Assembly (NCBI GenBank): GCA_023144715.1
Contig: JAGLFC010000128.1
Coordinates: 1 to 7,129, forward strand
Length of the DNA: 7,129 nucleotides
DNA from: Gammaproteobacteria bacterium
Lineage (GTDB): Bacteria > Pseudomonadota > Gammaproteobacteria > GRL18
Direction: 5' to 3'
Shown: positions 1-6,838 of the stretch, in pieces
Position numbering within the stretch: the first letter of the stretch is position 1
How the letters are laid out: each line of letters opens with the position of its first letter
Notes under the pieces: generated by a model
Seen by the model: the letters and a program-made list of their open reading frames with translations, nothing else
Told to the model about the DNA's origin: nothing
The model's database searches: none
Made by a program: the position numbers and the translations under genes

Positions 1-282
1 TAATTTACGCTTTTTATCTGCCTGACGTTTTTCTTCTAATTTTTTACGCGTTAATGCTTCACGCTTACGTTGTTCAGTTATTTTTTGCTGTTTTATATTA
101 TTGACTTTTTCGACATAATCATTCATATTGACTGTCGTGACTTGGATATGATTTTCTTTTTTTAAAATAATCTTTTTCGGCTTATCCATAGGCCAATTAA
201 TAAAGAGAAATATTAGTAAAAGTAAATGAAAAAATACTGCAAAAGAAAAAGCAGTACTGTTTTCTCTTATCCAGTTAAACAT
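1..282 (-). CDS. tolA: TolA, N-terminal part, cut by window edge
   Basis: TolA is the inner-membrane protein that spans the periplasm and links the TolQR motor to TolB, Pal and the outer membrane. I read 94 codons from an ATG at 282-280 to the window edge. The product starts MFNWIRENSTAF, has one membrane helix at about residues 11-30, and then a charged segment (DKPKKIILKKEN). A stretch typical of TolA follows (IQVTTVNMNDYVEKVNNIKQQ, about 46-66), and after that a Lys/Glu/Arg-rich coiled region (EQRKREALTRKKLEEKRQ) that begins the long periplasmic helix. The start lies 43 bp after the tolR stop. A modest GGA sits 10 nt upstream, and an in-frame TGA directly precedes the ATG, so no longer start is possible. 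The C-terminal TolB/Pal-binding domain lies outside the window. The family is inferred from the helix, the sequence and the position after tolQR. Confidence 0.85.
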   Translation of the reverse strand, partial: MFNWIRENSTAFSFAVFFHLLLLIFLFINWPMDKPKKIILKKENHIQVTTVNMNDYVEKVNNIKQQKITEQRKREALTRKKLEEKRQADKKRKL

Positions 283-325
283 TCAAAAATTTTCCATTTA
301 CACAGCTTGCTCATTATCTGCTCTA

Positions 326-760
326 TCATTCTGTCAACTTATCATCAAGTGCTTTTGTCATTAATCCAACATCCACAATTCCCGCTTGAGAAAGTAATGC
401 TAATACATCCATAATAAAAACATAACGCACTTCTTTATCTCCTGAGATTAGCACAGATACATTGGCCTCTTTCTGTTGTTTATTCATTATTTGTTCAATT
501 AACTGTTCACGAACCACTGCCTTTTCATTGCCCATTCCAATCGTCAAATAAAGTTTTCCAGCAACATCCACTTTAACAATAATGGTTTGTGAAGGCTTAA
601 TATCTAATGATTCTGTATCATCACTTTCTGGCAAACTGACTTTAACGCCTTGAGTCAATAAGGGCGTAGAAATCATAAAAATCACCAATAAAACCATCAT
701 GACATCAATATAAGGCACTACATTAATTTCAGCCATCGGTTTACGGCGGTTTCTTGGCAT
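326..760 (-). CDS. tolR: TolR, Tol-Pal proton-motive-force motor subunit
   Basis: TolR is a small inner-membrane protein of the ExbD/TolR family that works with TolQ as a proton-driven motor energising TolA. The product has 144 residues, close to the 142 of E. coli. It has a short basic cytoplasmic end (PRNRRKP), then EINVVPYIDVMMVLLVIFM, which forms the single membrane helix at about 17-37. Asp19 in that helix matches the conserved membrane Asp (Asp23 in E. coli) thought to carry protons. The rest is a periplasmic domain beginning TQGVKVSLPESDD. The start ATG shares one base with the tolQ stop (TAATG), and an AGG lies 6 nt before it inside tolQ, so translation is probably coupled to tolQ. 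Nothing is missing or unusual in length. Confidence 0.96.
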   Translation of the reverse strand: MPRNRRKPMAEINVVPYIDVMMVLLVIFMISTPLLTQGVKVSLPESDDTESLDIKPSQTIIVKVDVAGKLYLTIGMGNEKAVVREQLIEQIMNKQQKEANVSVLISGDKEVRYVFIMDVLALLSQAGIVDVGLMTKALDDKLTE

Positions 761-1431
761 TAGTTATGCACCTGACGATTTAATAAATTAGAAAATTCTT
801 CCATAAAGGCTTCATAACGTGCTTCTATTCGTTCAACACTATAAGAAAAACGATTATAGGCAATCACGGCTGGAATGGCTGCAAATAATCCCATTGCGGT
901 GGCAATCAGTGCTTCTGCAATACCTGGAGCAACCATTGCCATAGTCGCTTGCTCAACTTGTCCCAAGGCTCGAAATGAATTCATAATGCCCCACACTGTA
1001 CCAAATAAGCCCACATAAGGACTCGTAGATCCCACGGTTGCAAAAAAAGATAAACCTGTTTCAATTTTATCTATTTCACGATGTAGGGTCACTCGCATAG
1101 CACGCTGTGCACCTTCTAAAACAGCCTCTGTGACAATACCCGGTTGTCTACGTAAACGTGCATATTCATGAAAACCTGATTCAAAGATACTGGCCATTCC
1201 TTGAGCATTTTTGCGTTGTGATAGAGCCTTATATAAATCGACCAGATCAGCACCTGACCAAAATCGTTGCTCAAATAAATCGGCTTCTTTTTTGGCTTTT
1301 TTTAATATCATCCATTTTTGAAAAATCATTGTCCAAGCAATAATAGAGATTAATAATAAACCAAATAACACTAGCTGGACTATAAAAGTAGCATTGGTAA
1401 CTAAAGAAAGAATTGACATATCGGTATGCAT
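760..1431 (-). CDS. tolQ: TolQ, Tol-Pal motor channel subunit (ExbB family)
   Basis: TolQ forms the inner-membrane channel around TolR and uses the proton-motive force to drive TolA during outer-membrane constriction. Numbered from the upstream ATG at 1446, membrane helices fall at about 21-42, 134-157 and 172-195. The last two carry the ExbB/TolQ signatures SPYVGLFGTVWGIMNSF and PGIAEALIATAMGLFAAIPA. I prefer the ATG at 1431, giving 223 residues. It has a GGAA 9 nt upstream, and its product begins MHTDMSILSL, which lines up with the E. coli start VTDMNILDL. The ATG at 1446 would add MEHAI and has no visible ribosome binding site. The gene lies 55 bp after ybgC by this start and overlaps tolR by one base. 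Confidence 0.95.
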   Translation of the reverse strand: MHTDMSILSLVTNATFIVQLVLFGLLLISIIAWTMIFQKWMILKKAKKEADLFEQRFWSGADLVDLYKALSQRKNAQGMASIFESGFHEYARLRRQPGIVTEAVLEGAQRAMRVTLHREIDKIETGLSFFATVGSTSPYVGLFGTVWGIMNSFRALGQVEQATMAMVAPGIAEALIATAMGLFAAIPAVIAYNRFSYSVERIEARYEAFMEEFSNLLNRQVHN

Positions 1432-1440
1432 TATTGCGTG

Positions 1441-1444
1441 TTCC
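1441..1444 (-). promoter_or_regulatory. tolQ ribosome binding site favouring the later ATG
   Basis: On the minus strand GGAA occurs 9 nt before the ATG at 1431-1429. The G of the alternative ATG at 1446-1444 is itself part of this motif, and upstream of that ATG only A/T-rich sequence is visible. This, with the match to the E. coli N-terminus, decides the start. It is a short motif, so the evidence is moderate. Confidence 0.5.
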
Positions 1445-1473
1445 ATTGATAATAAAAATTGTGATAATAGTTA

Positions 1474-1479
1474 ATTATA
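1474..1479 (-). promoter_or_regulatory. Possible internal -10 element before tolQ
   Basis: A perfect TATAAT on the minus strand lies in the ybgC-tolQ gap, about 43 nt before the preferred tolQ start. No good -35 hexamer is seen 16-18 bp upstream, where the sequence is the end of ybgC. In AT-rich DNA this hexamer is common by chance. It could give tolQRA some transcription independent of the upstream genes, but that is inference. Confidence 0.25.
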
Positions 1480-1486
1480 TCAGTTG

Positions 1487-1906
1487 TCATAAAAATAACT
1501 CATAAATTTCTTGGGGTAAACGTATGGGTTTTTCTAAGGATTGACTAATCCCTACAATTGTAACCTCACCATCGCTCAATACTTGCTCTTCTCCATTATG
1601 TTCATCTTTCCTGATAAGTTGTTGTTTATAAATAATACGGGCTTTACTTAATTTTTTAATAGTGCTTTTAACCCATAAAGCCTCATTAAACAGTGCAGGC
1701 TTGATATAATTAATGGATAATGAATGCACTACAAAATAAATTCCTAATTGCTCAACAATTTCATCTTGTTCTAAACCTAAGGTTCTCAGCCACTCTGTTC
1801 TTGCTCGTTCCATAAACTTTAAATAATTGGCATGATAGACCACACCACCGCTATCAGTATCTTCATAATACACTCTAATGGGCCAGATAAATTCATTCAC
1901 AATCAT
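1487..1906 (-). CDS. ybgC: YbgC, hot-dog-fold acyl-CoA thioesterase of the Tol-Pal cluster
   Basis: YbgC is a cytoplasmic acyl-CoA thioesterase of the 4HBT hot-dog fold, usually encoded just before tolQ and linked to phospholipid metabolism. The product has 139 residues (E. coli about 134). The signature is at about 12-35: VYYEDTDSGGVVYHANYLKF followed by MERARTEWLR. Asp18 is the catalytic acid of the family and His25 is the conserved partner; both are present. The start ATG shares a base with the ruvB stop (TAATG), which suggests translational coupling; a GAAGAG lies just before it inside ruvB. Its exact substrate cannot be told from sequence. Despite the long-known link with tol genes, it is not needed for the Tol motor in E. 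coli. Confidence 0.95.
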   Translation of the reverse strand: MIVNEFIWPIRVYYEDTDSGGVVYHANYLKFMERARTEWLRTLGLEQDEIVEQLGIYFVVHSLSINYIKPALFNEALWVKSTIKKLSKARIIYKQQLIRKDEHNGEEQVLSDGEVTIVGISQSLEKPIRLPQEIYELFL

Positions 1907-2934
1907 TACTCTTCATTTCTTTTTTTATGTAATCCAGAAGCACTCATGCCAAAGTGTAAATAGGCCATATCAGTTGCCATTCGACCACGTGGCGTTCGCA
2001 TAATATAACCTTGTTGAATTAAGAAAGGTTCTAACACTTCTTCAATCGTACCTTTTTCTTCACTCATTGCGGCAGCAAGATTATCAACCCCCACAGGACC
2101 ACCATCAAATTTTTCTATAATACTCAATAAAAGTTTACGATCCATCATATCAAAGCCCATAGAATCAACTTCTAACATATTTAATGCTCGATCAGCCACA
2201 TCAATATTAATGATACCATCTGCCTTAACTTCTGCATAGTCACGCACTCGACGTAATAAACGATTGGCAATTCGGGGTGTACCACGTGAACGCTTGGCAA
2301 TTTCTCGTGCGCCATGAGGTTCGATTTCAACACCCATTATGTGTGCTGAACGAGAAACAATATGAGAGAGATCAGCTTCTGAATAAAATTCTAGTCGTTG
2401 TACAATACCAAAACGGTCACGTAAAGGAGAGGTTAATAAACCTGCTCGCGTAGTGGCACCAATTAAGGTAAAAGAAGGTAAATCCAATTTAATAGAACGA
2501 GCCGCTGGACCTTCACCAATCATAATATCCAATTGATTATCTTCCATTGCTGGGTATAACACTTCTTCAACAATCGCACTCAAACGATGAATTTCATCAA
2601 TAAAGAGGACATCTCCTTCTTCAAGATTCGTTAATAAGGCCGCTAAATCACCCGGTCGTTCTAACACAGGCCCTGAAGTTTGACGCATATTCACGCCCAT
2701 TTCGTTGGCAATAATATGTGATAAAGTGGTTTTACCCAAACCCGGTGGGCCAAAAATCAGTACATGATCCAATGCCTCATGACGCTTTTTAGCCGCTGGA
2801 ATAAAAATTTCCATCTGTTCGCAGACGGCGGGTTGCCCAACATAATCATTAAGCGTTTTAGGACGTATTGCTCGCTCAAACTGTTCATCATTATGGGTAT
2901 CTACCGCTGAAATAATGCCTTCTTTTTGTTTCAT
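1906..2934 (-). CDS. ruvB: RuvB, Holliday junction branch-migration ATPase
   Basis: RuvB is the hexameric AAA+ motor that pumps DNA through the RuvA-bound Holliday junction. The product has 342 residues (E. coli 336). Visible in order: an N-terminal segment RAIRPKTLNDYVGQ (21-34); Walker A GPPGLGKTT (62-70); Walker B LFIDEIHRL (110-118); sensor 1 with IGATTRAG (158-165); the arginine-finger region SPLRDRFGI (169-177); sensor 2 GTPRIANRLLRR (218-229); and a C-terminal winged-helix domain from about 260 that includes EPFLIQQGYIMRTPRGR (302-318). All catalytic motifs are intact. It starts 8 bp after the ruvA stop and overlaps ybgC by one base, so it sits in the middle of the operon. Its own ribosome binding site is weak (GAAG very near the ATG), which suggests coupling to ruvA. 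Confidence 0.98.
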   Translation of the reverse strand: MKQKEGIISAVDTHNDEQFERAIRPKTLNDYVGQPAVCEQMEIFIPAAKKRHEALDHVLIFGPPGLGKTTLSHIIANEMGVNMRQTSGPVLERPGDLAALLTNLEEGDVLFIDEIHRLSAIVEEVLYPAMEDNQLDIMIGEGPAARSIKLDLPSFTLIGATTRAGLLTSPLRDRFGIVQRLEFYSEADLSHIVSRSAHIMGVEIEPHGAREIAKRSRGTPRIANRLLRRVRDYAEVKADGIINIDVADRALNMLEVDSMGFDMMDRKLLLSIIEKFDGGPVGVDNLAAAMSEEKGTIEEVLEPFLIQQGYIMRTPRGRMATDMAYLHFGMSASGLHKKRNEE

Positions 2935-2942
2935 AACTTCAG

Positions 2943-3554
2943 CTAAACTTTACTTCTCAACGCATATTTTATTAACGATTCTGTGGTCTGGTCTTGCTTA
3001 TCTATTTTACTGATCATTTTACTGGCTTCAATCGGTTTATATCCTAGGGCAATTAATGCACTGGTTGCCTCTTTGATTATATATTGCTCATTGGCTTGAT
3101 TCTCTGATCCCGTCGTGTTTTTACTTTGTTCAGTTGCTGAATTATCTTGCCAATCCGCTAAACGATCTTTCATTTCAATAATTAATCGTTGTGCTGTTTT
3201 TTTACCAATACCGGGTAAACGAATCAAACCCACTTCATCATTATTTTTAACCACTTGTACAAATTCATCCACACTAATACCTGATAAAATAGCCAATGCC
3301 AACTTTGGCCCGACACCATTTACCTTAATCAGGCCTTTAAATAAGAGCCGTTCGGATTCATTATAAAAACCATAGAGTAATTGTGCATCTTCACGTACCA
3401 CTAAATGAGTTAATAGTACGGCAGGCTGATTGAGTTCTGGTAACTGATAAAAGGTACTCATCGGTGCTTGCACTTCATAACCCACACCTTGAATATCTAA
3501 TAATAAAAAAGGGGGTGTTTTTTGTATCAATATTCCTGATAATCGTCCAATCAT
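2943..3554 (-). CDS. ruvA: RuvA, Holliday junction-binding subunit
   Basis: RuvA binds the four-way junction as a tetramer and loads RuvB. The product has 203 residues, the same as E. coli. It has an OB-fold domain (about 1-64, starting MIGRLSGILI), two helix-hairpin-helix DNA-binding motifs (VNGVGPK at 78-84 and LPGIGKK at 113-119), a variable polar linker (about 136-156, rich in Asn, Gln and Ser), and a C-terminal RuvB-binding domain (about 157-203, with ATSALIALGYKPIEA). Glu55 and Asp56, the acidic pin that separates strands at the crossover in the E. coli protein, are present (REDAQLL). An AAGG lies 7 nt before the ATG. The gap to the ruvC stop is 12 bp. Confidence 0.98.
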   Translation of the reverse strand: MIGRLSGILIQKTPPFLLLDIQGVGYEVQAPMSTFYQLPELNQPAVLLTHLVVREDAQLLYGFYNESERLLFKGLIKVNGVGPKLALAILSGISVDEFVQVVKNNDEVGLIRLPGIGKKTAQRLIIEMKDRLADWQDNSATEQSKNTTGSENQANEQYIIKEATSALIALGYKPIEASKMISKIDKQDQTTESLIKYALRSKV

Positions 3555-3566
3555 TTTGCAACCTTA

Positions 3567-4154
3567 TTATAACCTAAAGCGTTTTTTTCGCCGACTACCA
3601 ATCGCTTTTAATACTTCAGCAGGATAACGCTCACTCGCCTTACTTTTAAACTCCATCATGGTTTTTCGGGTATTGGCATGACATACTGCAATCGCTAAAG
3701 CATCTGCCGCATCAGCTTGAGGCGTTTCATTTAAGTTTAGCAACATTTTGATCATTTGCTGAACTTGAGATTTAGAGGCATGTCCTCGCCCGACTACCGC
3801 TTGTTTCACTTGGTTAGCACTATATTCTGAAACAGGAATATTATCAGCCATCACGGCACAGATAGCAGCCCCTCTTGCCTGACCTAATTTTAATGCTGAA
3901 TCGGGATTATGGGCGACAAATACTTGCTCAATCGCCATTTCATCGGGCGACCAGTCTTGTACAACCTGACGAAGATCATTAAAGATGACTTTAAGTCTTA
4001 GAGGCAATGCACCACCTCCTGTTTTGATGACACCACATTCCAAAAACTGTAAACGGTTGCCTGATGATTCTATGAGACCATAGCCTGTTTTTAAAGAACC
4101 GGGATCAATACCCAGAATAATTTTGTGCTTGGTCGGTGTTAAACGAATAGCCAT
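3567..4154 (-). CDS. ruvC: RuvC, Holliday junction resolvase
   Basis: RuvC is the dimeric, metal-dependent nuclease that cuts Holliday junctions symmetrically. The product has 195 residues against 173 in E. coli. The four catalytic acids line up with a constant offset of ten: Asp17 (GIDPG), Glu76 (AIEQVF), Asp148 and Asp151 (QADAADALA), for E. coli Asp7, Glu66, Asp138 and Asp141. The extra length is about ten residues at the N-terminus (RLTPTKHK) and a longer basic C-terminal tail ending SRRKKRFRL. An in-frame TAG upstream and the absence of other ATG, GTG or TTG codons before the core leave the ATG at 4154 as the only usual start. Its GAAGGA motif touches that ATG directly, which is unusually close. 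It follows yebC by 19 bp. Confidence 0.97.
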   Translation of the reverse strand: MAIRLTPTKHKIILGIDPGSLKTGYGLIESSGNRLQFLECGVIKTGGGALPLRLKVIFNDLRQVVQDWSPDEMAIEQVFVAHNPDSALKLGQARGAAICAVMADNIPVSEYSANQVKQAVVGRGHASKSQVQQMIKMLLNLNETPQADAADALAIAVCHANTRKTMMEFKSKASERYPAEVLKAIGSRRKKRFRL

Positions 4155-4173
4155 TCCTTCTTTATATTTATAA

Positions 4174-4926
4174 TCATTCTTCTGCTAATTGAGCCATCAC
4201 TTCATCCGAAAATTCAGAATTAGAATACACATTTTGTACATCATCTAAATCTTCGAGCATATCGACAAGACGCATCACTTTTTGTGCATCGACAAGCGTT
4301 AAATCAACACTGGTCGAGGATTTCATTGTGACTTCAGCCATTTCTGGTTCAAAACCAGCGGTAACCATTGCATCTTTAACATCCATAAAATCTTCAGCGG
4401 TTGTGGTGACATCAATAGAACCATCTTCATGACTTTCTACATCATCGGCACCACTGTCCAAAGCTGCCTCCATGATAGCGTCTTCATCACTGCCTGTTGG
4501 ATAGCTTAAAATACCAATTTTGCTAAAGATATAAGCCACTGAACCATCAGTGCCTAGGTTGCCACCTAATTTAGTAAAAGCATGGCGTACCTCAGCCACA
4601 GTACGATTGCGATTATCCGTCAGACAATCCACCATAACGGCAACACCACTAGGGCCATAACCTTCATAGCGAATTTCATCAAAATTATCGCCATCATTGT
4701 CACCTGCACCACGCTTAATCGCACGTTCAACCGTATCACGGGTCATATTGGCACGTAATGATTTATCAACAATCGCGCGTAAACGTGGATTGGCATCAGC
4801 ATCACCGCCACCCAAACGGGCTGCCACAGTAATTTCACGGATTAATTTAGTAAATAATTTACCTCGTTTAGCATCCTGTCCTTTTTTACGATGTTGAATA
4901 TTTGCCCATTTACTATGACCAGCCAT
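4174..4926 (-). CDS. yebC: YebC/TACO1-family translation or regulatory factor
   Basis: This is a cytoplasmic YebC-family protein of 250 residues (E. coli 246). The highly conserved N-terminus is intact: MAGHSKWANIQHRKKGQDAKRGKLFTKLIREI, then ARLGGGDADANPRLR, TRDTVERAIKRGAG (about 62-75) and YEGYGPSGVAVMVDCLTDNRNRT (about 87-109). The C-terminal half is acidic. The family was long annotated as transcriptional regulators (PmpR in Pseudomonas). Work on mitochondrial TACO1 and bacterial YebC points instead to a role at the ribosome, helping translation through difficult stretches such as polyproline. The sequence alone does not decide between these. A good AGAGGT ribosome binding site lies 5 nt before the ATG. 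Its place just before ruvC is widely conserved, but a direct link to recombination is not established. Confidence 0.96.
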   Translation of the reverse strand: MAGHSKWANIQHRKKGQDAKRGKLFTKLIREITVAARLGGGDADANPRLRAIVDKSLRANMTRDTVERAIKRGAGDNDGDNFDEIRYEGYGPSGVAVMVDCLTDNRNRTVAEVRHAFTKLGGNLGTDGSVAYIFSKIGILSYPTGSDEDAIMEAALDSGADDVESHEDGSIDVTTTAEDFMDVKDAMVTAGFEPEMAEVTMKSSTSVDLTLVDAQKVMRLVDMLEDLDDVQNVYSNSEFSDEVMAQLAEE

Positions 4927-4931
4927 AAGAA

Positions 4932-4935
4932 CCTC
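4932..4935 (-). promoter_or_regulatory. yebC ribosome binding site
   Basis: GAGG on the minus strand (within AGAGGT) lies 5 nt before the yebC ATG. It is the clearest Shine-Dalgarno site in the window and supports the start of the conserved MAGHSKW end. Confidence 0.8.
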
Positions 4936-4948
4936 TTTAAATTTAACT

Positions 4949-4954
4949 ATTATA
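4949..4954 (-). promoter_or_regulatory. Possible internal -10 element before yebC
   Basis: The 62-bp aspS-yebC gap is the longest between genes of the operon. It holds a perfect TATAAT on the minus strand, which would start RNA about 15 nt before the yebC ATG and just upstream of its GAGG. The nearest -35-like hexamer, TTGCTC, is 20 bp upstream, longer than usual. A separate promoter for yebC-ruvCAB is plausible but weakly supported. Confidence 0.3.
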
Positions 4955-4988
4955 AATAATTACTATTTATTATTGAGCAAGATAACGC

Positions 4989-6776
4989 TTACTCAGCAGG
5001 TGTTTTCGTAATCACTTCACGCTTTTTAATGCCTAATTCTTTCAGTTGAAGCGCACTGACACTGGAAGGGGCAGACGTGAGCAAACAAGCCGCTGATTGT
5101 GTTTTTGGAAAAGCCATCACTTCGCGAATGGAACTGGCACCCGTCATTAACATAATCAAACGATCCAAACCAAAGGCAATACCTGCATGAGGAGGACAGC
5201 CATATTTTAAGGCATCCAATAAGAAACCAAATTTATCCTGAGCTTCTTGTTCATCAATACCCAATAAACCAAAGACACTTTCTTGCATCGCCTGTTTATG
5301 AATACGTACTGAACCACCACCTAACTCTGTACCATTGAGGATCATATCATAAGCTCTGGATAAGCTTTCACCGGGATTATCCAATAAATCTTGTGGATTA
5401 TCACTGCTAGGAGCAGTAAATGGATGGTGTAAGGCCGTCCAACGTTTTGCACCGTCATCGTATTCAAACATAGGGAAGTCAACCACCCAAAGTGGTTGCC
5501 AACCATGTTTCACTAAATCTAAATCTTGAGCGACTTTGATTCTTAATGCCCCTAGAGCTTCATTAACAATCTTAGTTTTATCCGCACCAAAGAAAATTAA
5601 ATCGCCATCTTCCGCATTGGTTCTCTCTAAAATAGTACTTAATGCTTCATCAGGAATAAATTTAACAATCGGTGATTGTAAACCTTCACGACCTAAGGCT
5701 TTTTCATTGACTTTAATATAAGCCAGACCACGCGCCCCATAAATAGACACATATTGGGTATAACCATCAATTTGTTTACGGGTTAAAGCCGATCCATTAG
5801 GAACACGCAATGCGGTAACACGACTATTGGCATCTTTTGCAGGGCCTGAAAAAACTTTAAAATCGACATCGGTTAAAACATCAGCGACTTCAACCAATTC
5901 TAAATCAATACGTAGATCAGGTTTATCACTACCATAACGATCCATTGCTTCGGCATAAGTCATACGAGGAAATGGATTGGGTAATTGTTGCTCTAATGAT
6001 TGGGCAAACACATGACGCATCATGTCTTCCATCATGCTCATCAAATCATCCTCTTTCATAAAAGAGGTTTCAATATCAAGTTGGGTAAATTCTGGCTGAC
6101 GATCAGCACGAAGATCTTCATCACGGAAACAACGTGTCACCTGATAATAACGATCCATACCCGACATCATGAGTAATTGTTTAAATAATTGAGGCGATTG
6201 AGGCAGAGCAAAAAATTCGCCCTGATGGGTACGACTCGGCACTAAATAATCACGAGCACCTTCGGGAGTGGCCTTAGTTAAAATAGGCGTTTCAATATCT
6301 AAAAAACCTTGATCATCAAGATAATTACGCAATTGTCGAGTAATCTTAGAGCGTAGCATTAAACGTTGTTGCATCTCAGGACGGCGTAAATCAATATAAC
6401 GATAACGCAAACGATGCTCTTCTGACACATCATCGTCATCAAGTTGAAAAGGAGGCGTTTCTGAGGCATTTAAAACAACCAATTCCAAAGCCAACACTTC
6501 TACTTGTCCTGTGGGCATTTCAGAATTTTCTGTCCCTTCTGGACGTTGGCGTACCTTACCTTTTACTTGCAGTACAAATTCATTACGCACTTTTTCTGCC
6601 AGCATAAACATTTCTGGAATATCAGGATCAAAAACAATCTGTGAAACACCTTCACGATCTCTTAAATCAACAAAAATAACACCACCATGATCACGACGAC
6701 GATGCACCCAGCCTGTTAATGTTATCTCTTGATCAATATGTTCTTGTGTTAAATGCCCGCAATAATGGCTTCGCAT
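4989..6776 (-). CDS. aspS: Aspartyl-tRNA synthetase, bacterial type, probably non-discriminating
   Basis: This class II enzyme charges tRNA with aspartate. The product has 595 residues (E. coli 590) and is complete. In order: an N-terminal OB-fold anticodon-binding domain (about 1-105, GWVHRRRDHGGVIFVDLRD); the catalytic domain with motif 1 region (about 141-181, ending TPEGARDYLVPS); the conserved QSPQLFKQ (193-200); motif 2 FRDEDLRADRQPEF (217-230); the bacterial GAD insertion domain (about 290-420); and motif 3 AFGLDRLIMLMTG (534-546) with Arg539. His30 and Gly81 match His31 and Gly82 of the P. aeruginosa enzyme, which acylates both tRNA-Asp and tRNA-Asn; E. coli has Leu at the first position. 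This implies tRNA-dependent Asn synthesis by GatCAB in this organism. AGGA lies 8 nt before the ATG. It is the first gene of the operon. Confidence 0.98.
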   Translation of the reverse strand: MRSHYCGHLTQEHIDQEITLTGWVHRRRDHGGVIFVDLRDREGVSQIVFDPDIPEMFMLAEKVRNEFVLQVKGKVRQRPEGTENSEMPTGQVEVLALELVVLNASETPPFQLDDDDVSEEHRLRYRYIDLRRPEMQQRLMLRSKITRQLRNYLDDQGFLDIETPILTKATPEGARDYLVPSRTHQGEFFALPQSPQLFKQLLMMSGMDRYYQVTRCFRDEDLRADRQPEFTQLDIETSFMKEDDLMSMMEDMMRHVFAQSLEQQLPNPFPRMTYAEAMDRYGSDKPDLRIDLELVEVADVLTDVDFKVFSGPAKDANSRVTALRVPNGSALTRKQIDGYTQYVSIYGARGLAYIKVNEKALGREGLQSPIVKFIPDEALSTILERTNAEDGDLIFFGADKTKIVNEALGALRIKVAQDLDLVKHGWQPLWVVDFPMFEYDDGAKRWTALHHPFTAPSSDNPQDLLDNPGESLSRAYDMILNGTELGGGSVRIHKQAMQESVFGLLGIDEQEAQDKFGFLLDALKYGCPPHAGIAFGLDRLIMLMTGASSIREVMAFPKTQSAACLLTSAPSSVSALQLKELGIKKREVITKTPAE

Positions 6777-6784
6777 ACCCTGAT

Positions 6785-6788
6785 TCCT
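6785..6788 (-). promoter_or_regulatory. aspS ribosome binding site
   Basis: AGGA on the minus strand sits 8 nt before the aspS ATG and supports that start. Three of its four bases fall in the right arm of a 9-bp inverted repeat (6786-6794 with 6828-6836), so it could be masked by RNA pairing. Confidence 0.65.
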
Positions 6789-6836
6789 GTTTTTGACTAA
6801 ATATATAAACTAACAAATGTGTATTAAAAAAACAGG
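6786..6836 (-). promoter_or_regulatory. Possible aspS leader stem covering the ribosome binding site
   Basis: CCTGTTTTT (minus strand, 6836-6828) and AAAAACAGG (6794-6786) are perfect reverse complements, 33 nt apart. In aspS mRNA they could form a 9-bp stem whose 3' arm takes in the AGG of the AGGA site. The pairing has three G-C pairs and six A-U pairs. It would form only if transcription starts upstream of about 6836. It may be chance in AT-rich DNA. Confidence 0.3.
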
Positions 6837-6838
6837 TA

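Noticed and set aside
226..414. Plus-strand 62-residue reading frame across the tolR-tolA junction
   Set aside because: It overlaps tolA and the end of tolR on the other strand, both strongly supported, and shows no domain or ribosome binding site.
1025..1032. GTAGATCC in tolQ matching part of spacer 1 (self-targeting)
   Set aside because: Only eight of 35 bases match, which is expected by chance; no longer match to either spacer was found in the window by eye.
1158..1343. Plus-strand reading frame inside tolQ
   Set aside because: It is antisense to a conserved part of TolQ and has no features of its own. Similar plus-strand frames at 3115-3366, 4697-4897 and 5536-5721 were rejected for the same reason.
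4949..4975. Seven-base A/T palindrome (ATAAATA, 5 nt, TATTTAT) in the aspS-yebC gap as a terminator
   Set aside because: The stem has no G-C pairs and no following T run, so it would not stop transcription; an A/T-rich gap yields such dyads by chance.
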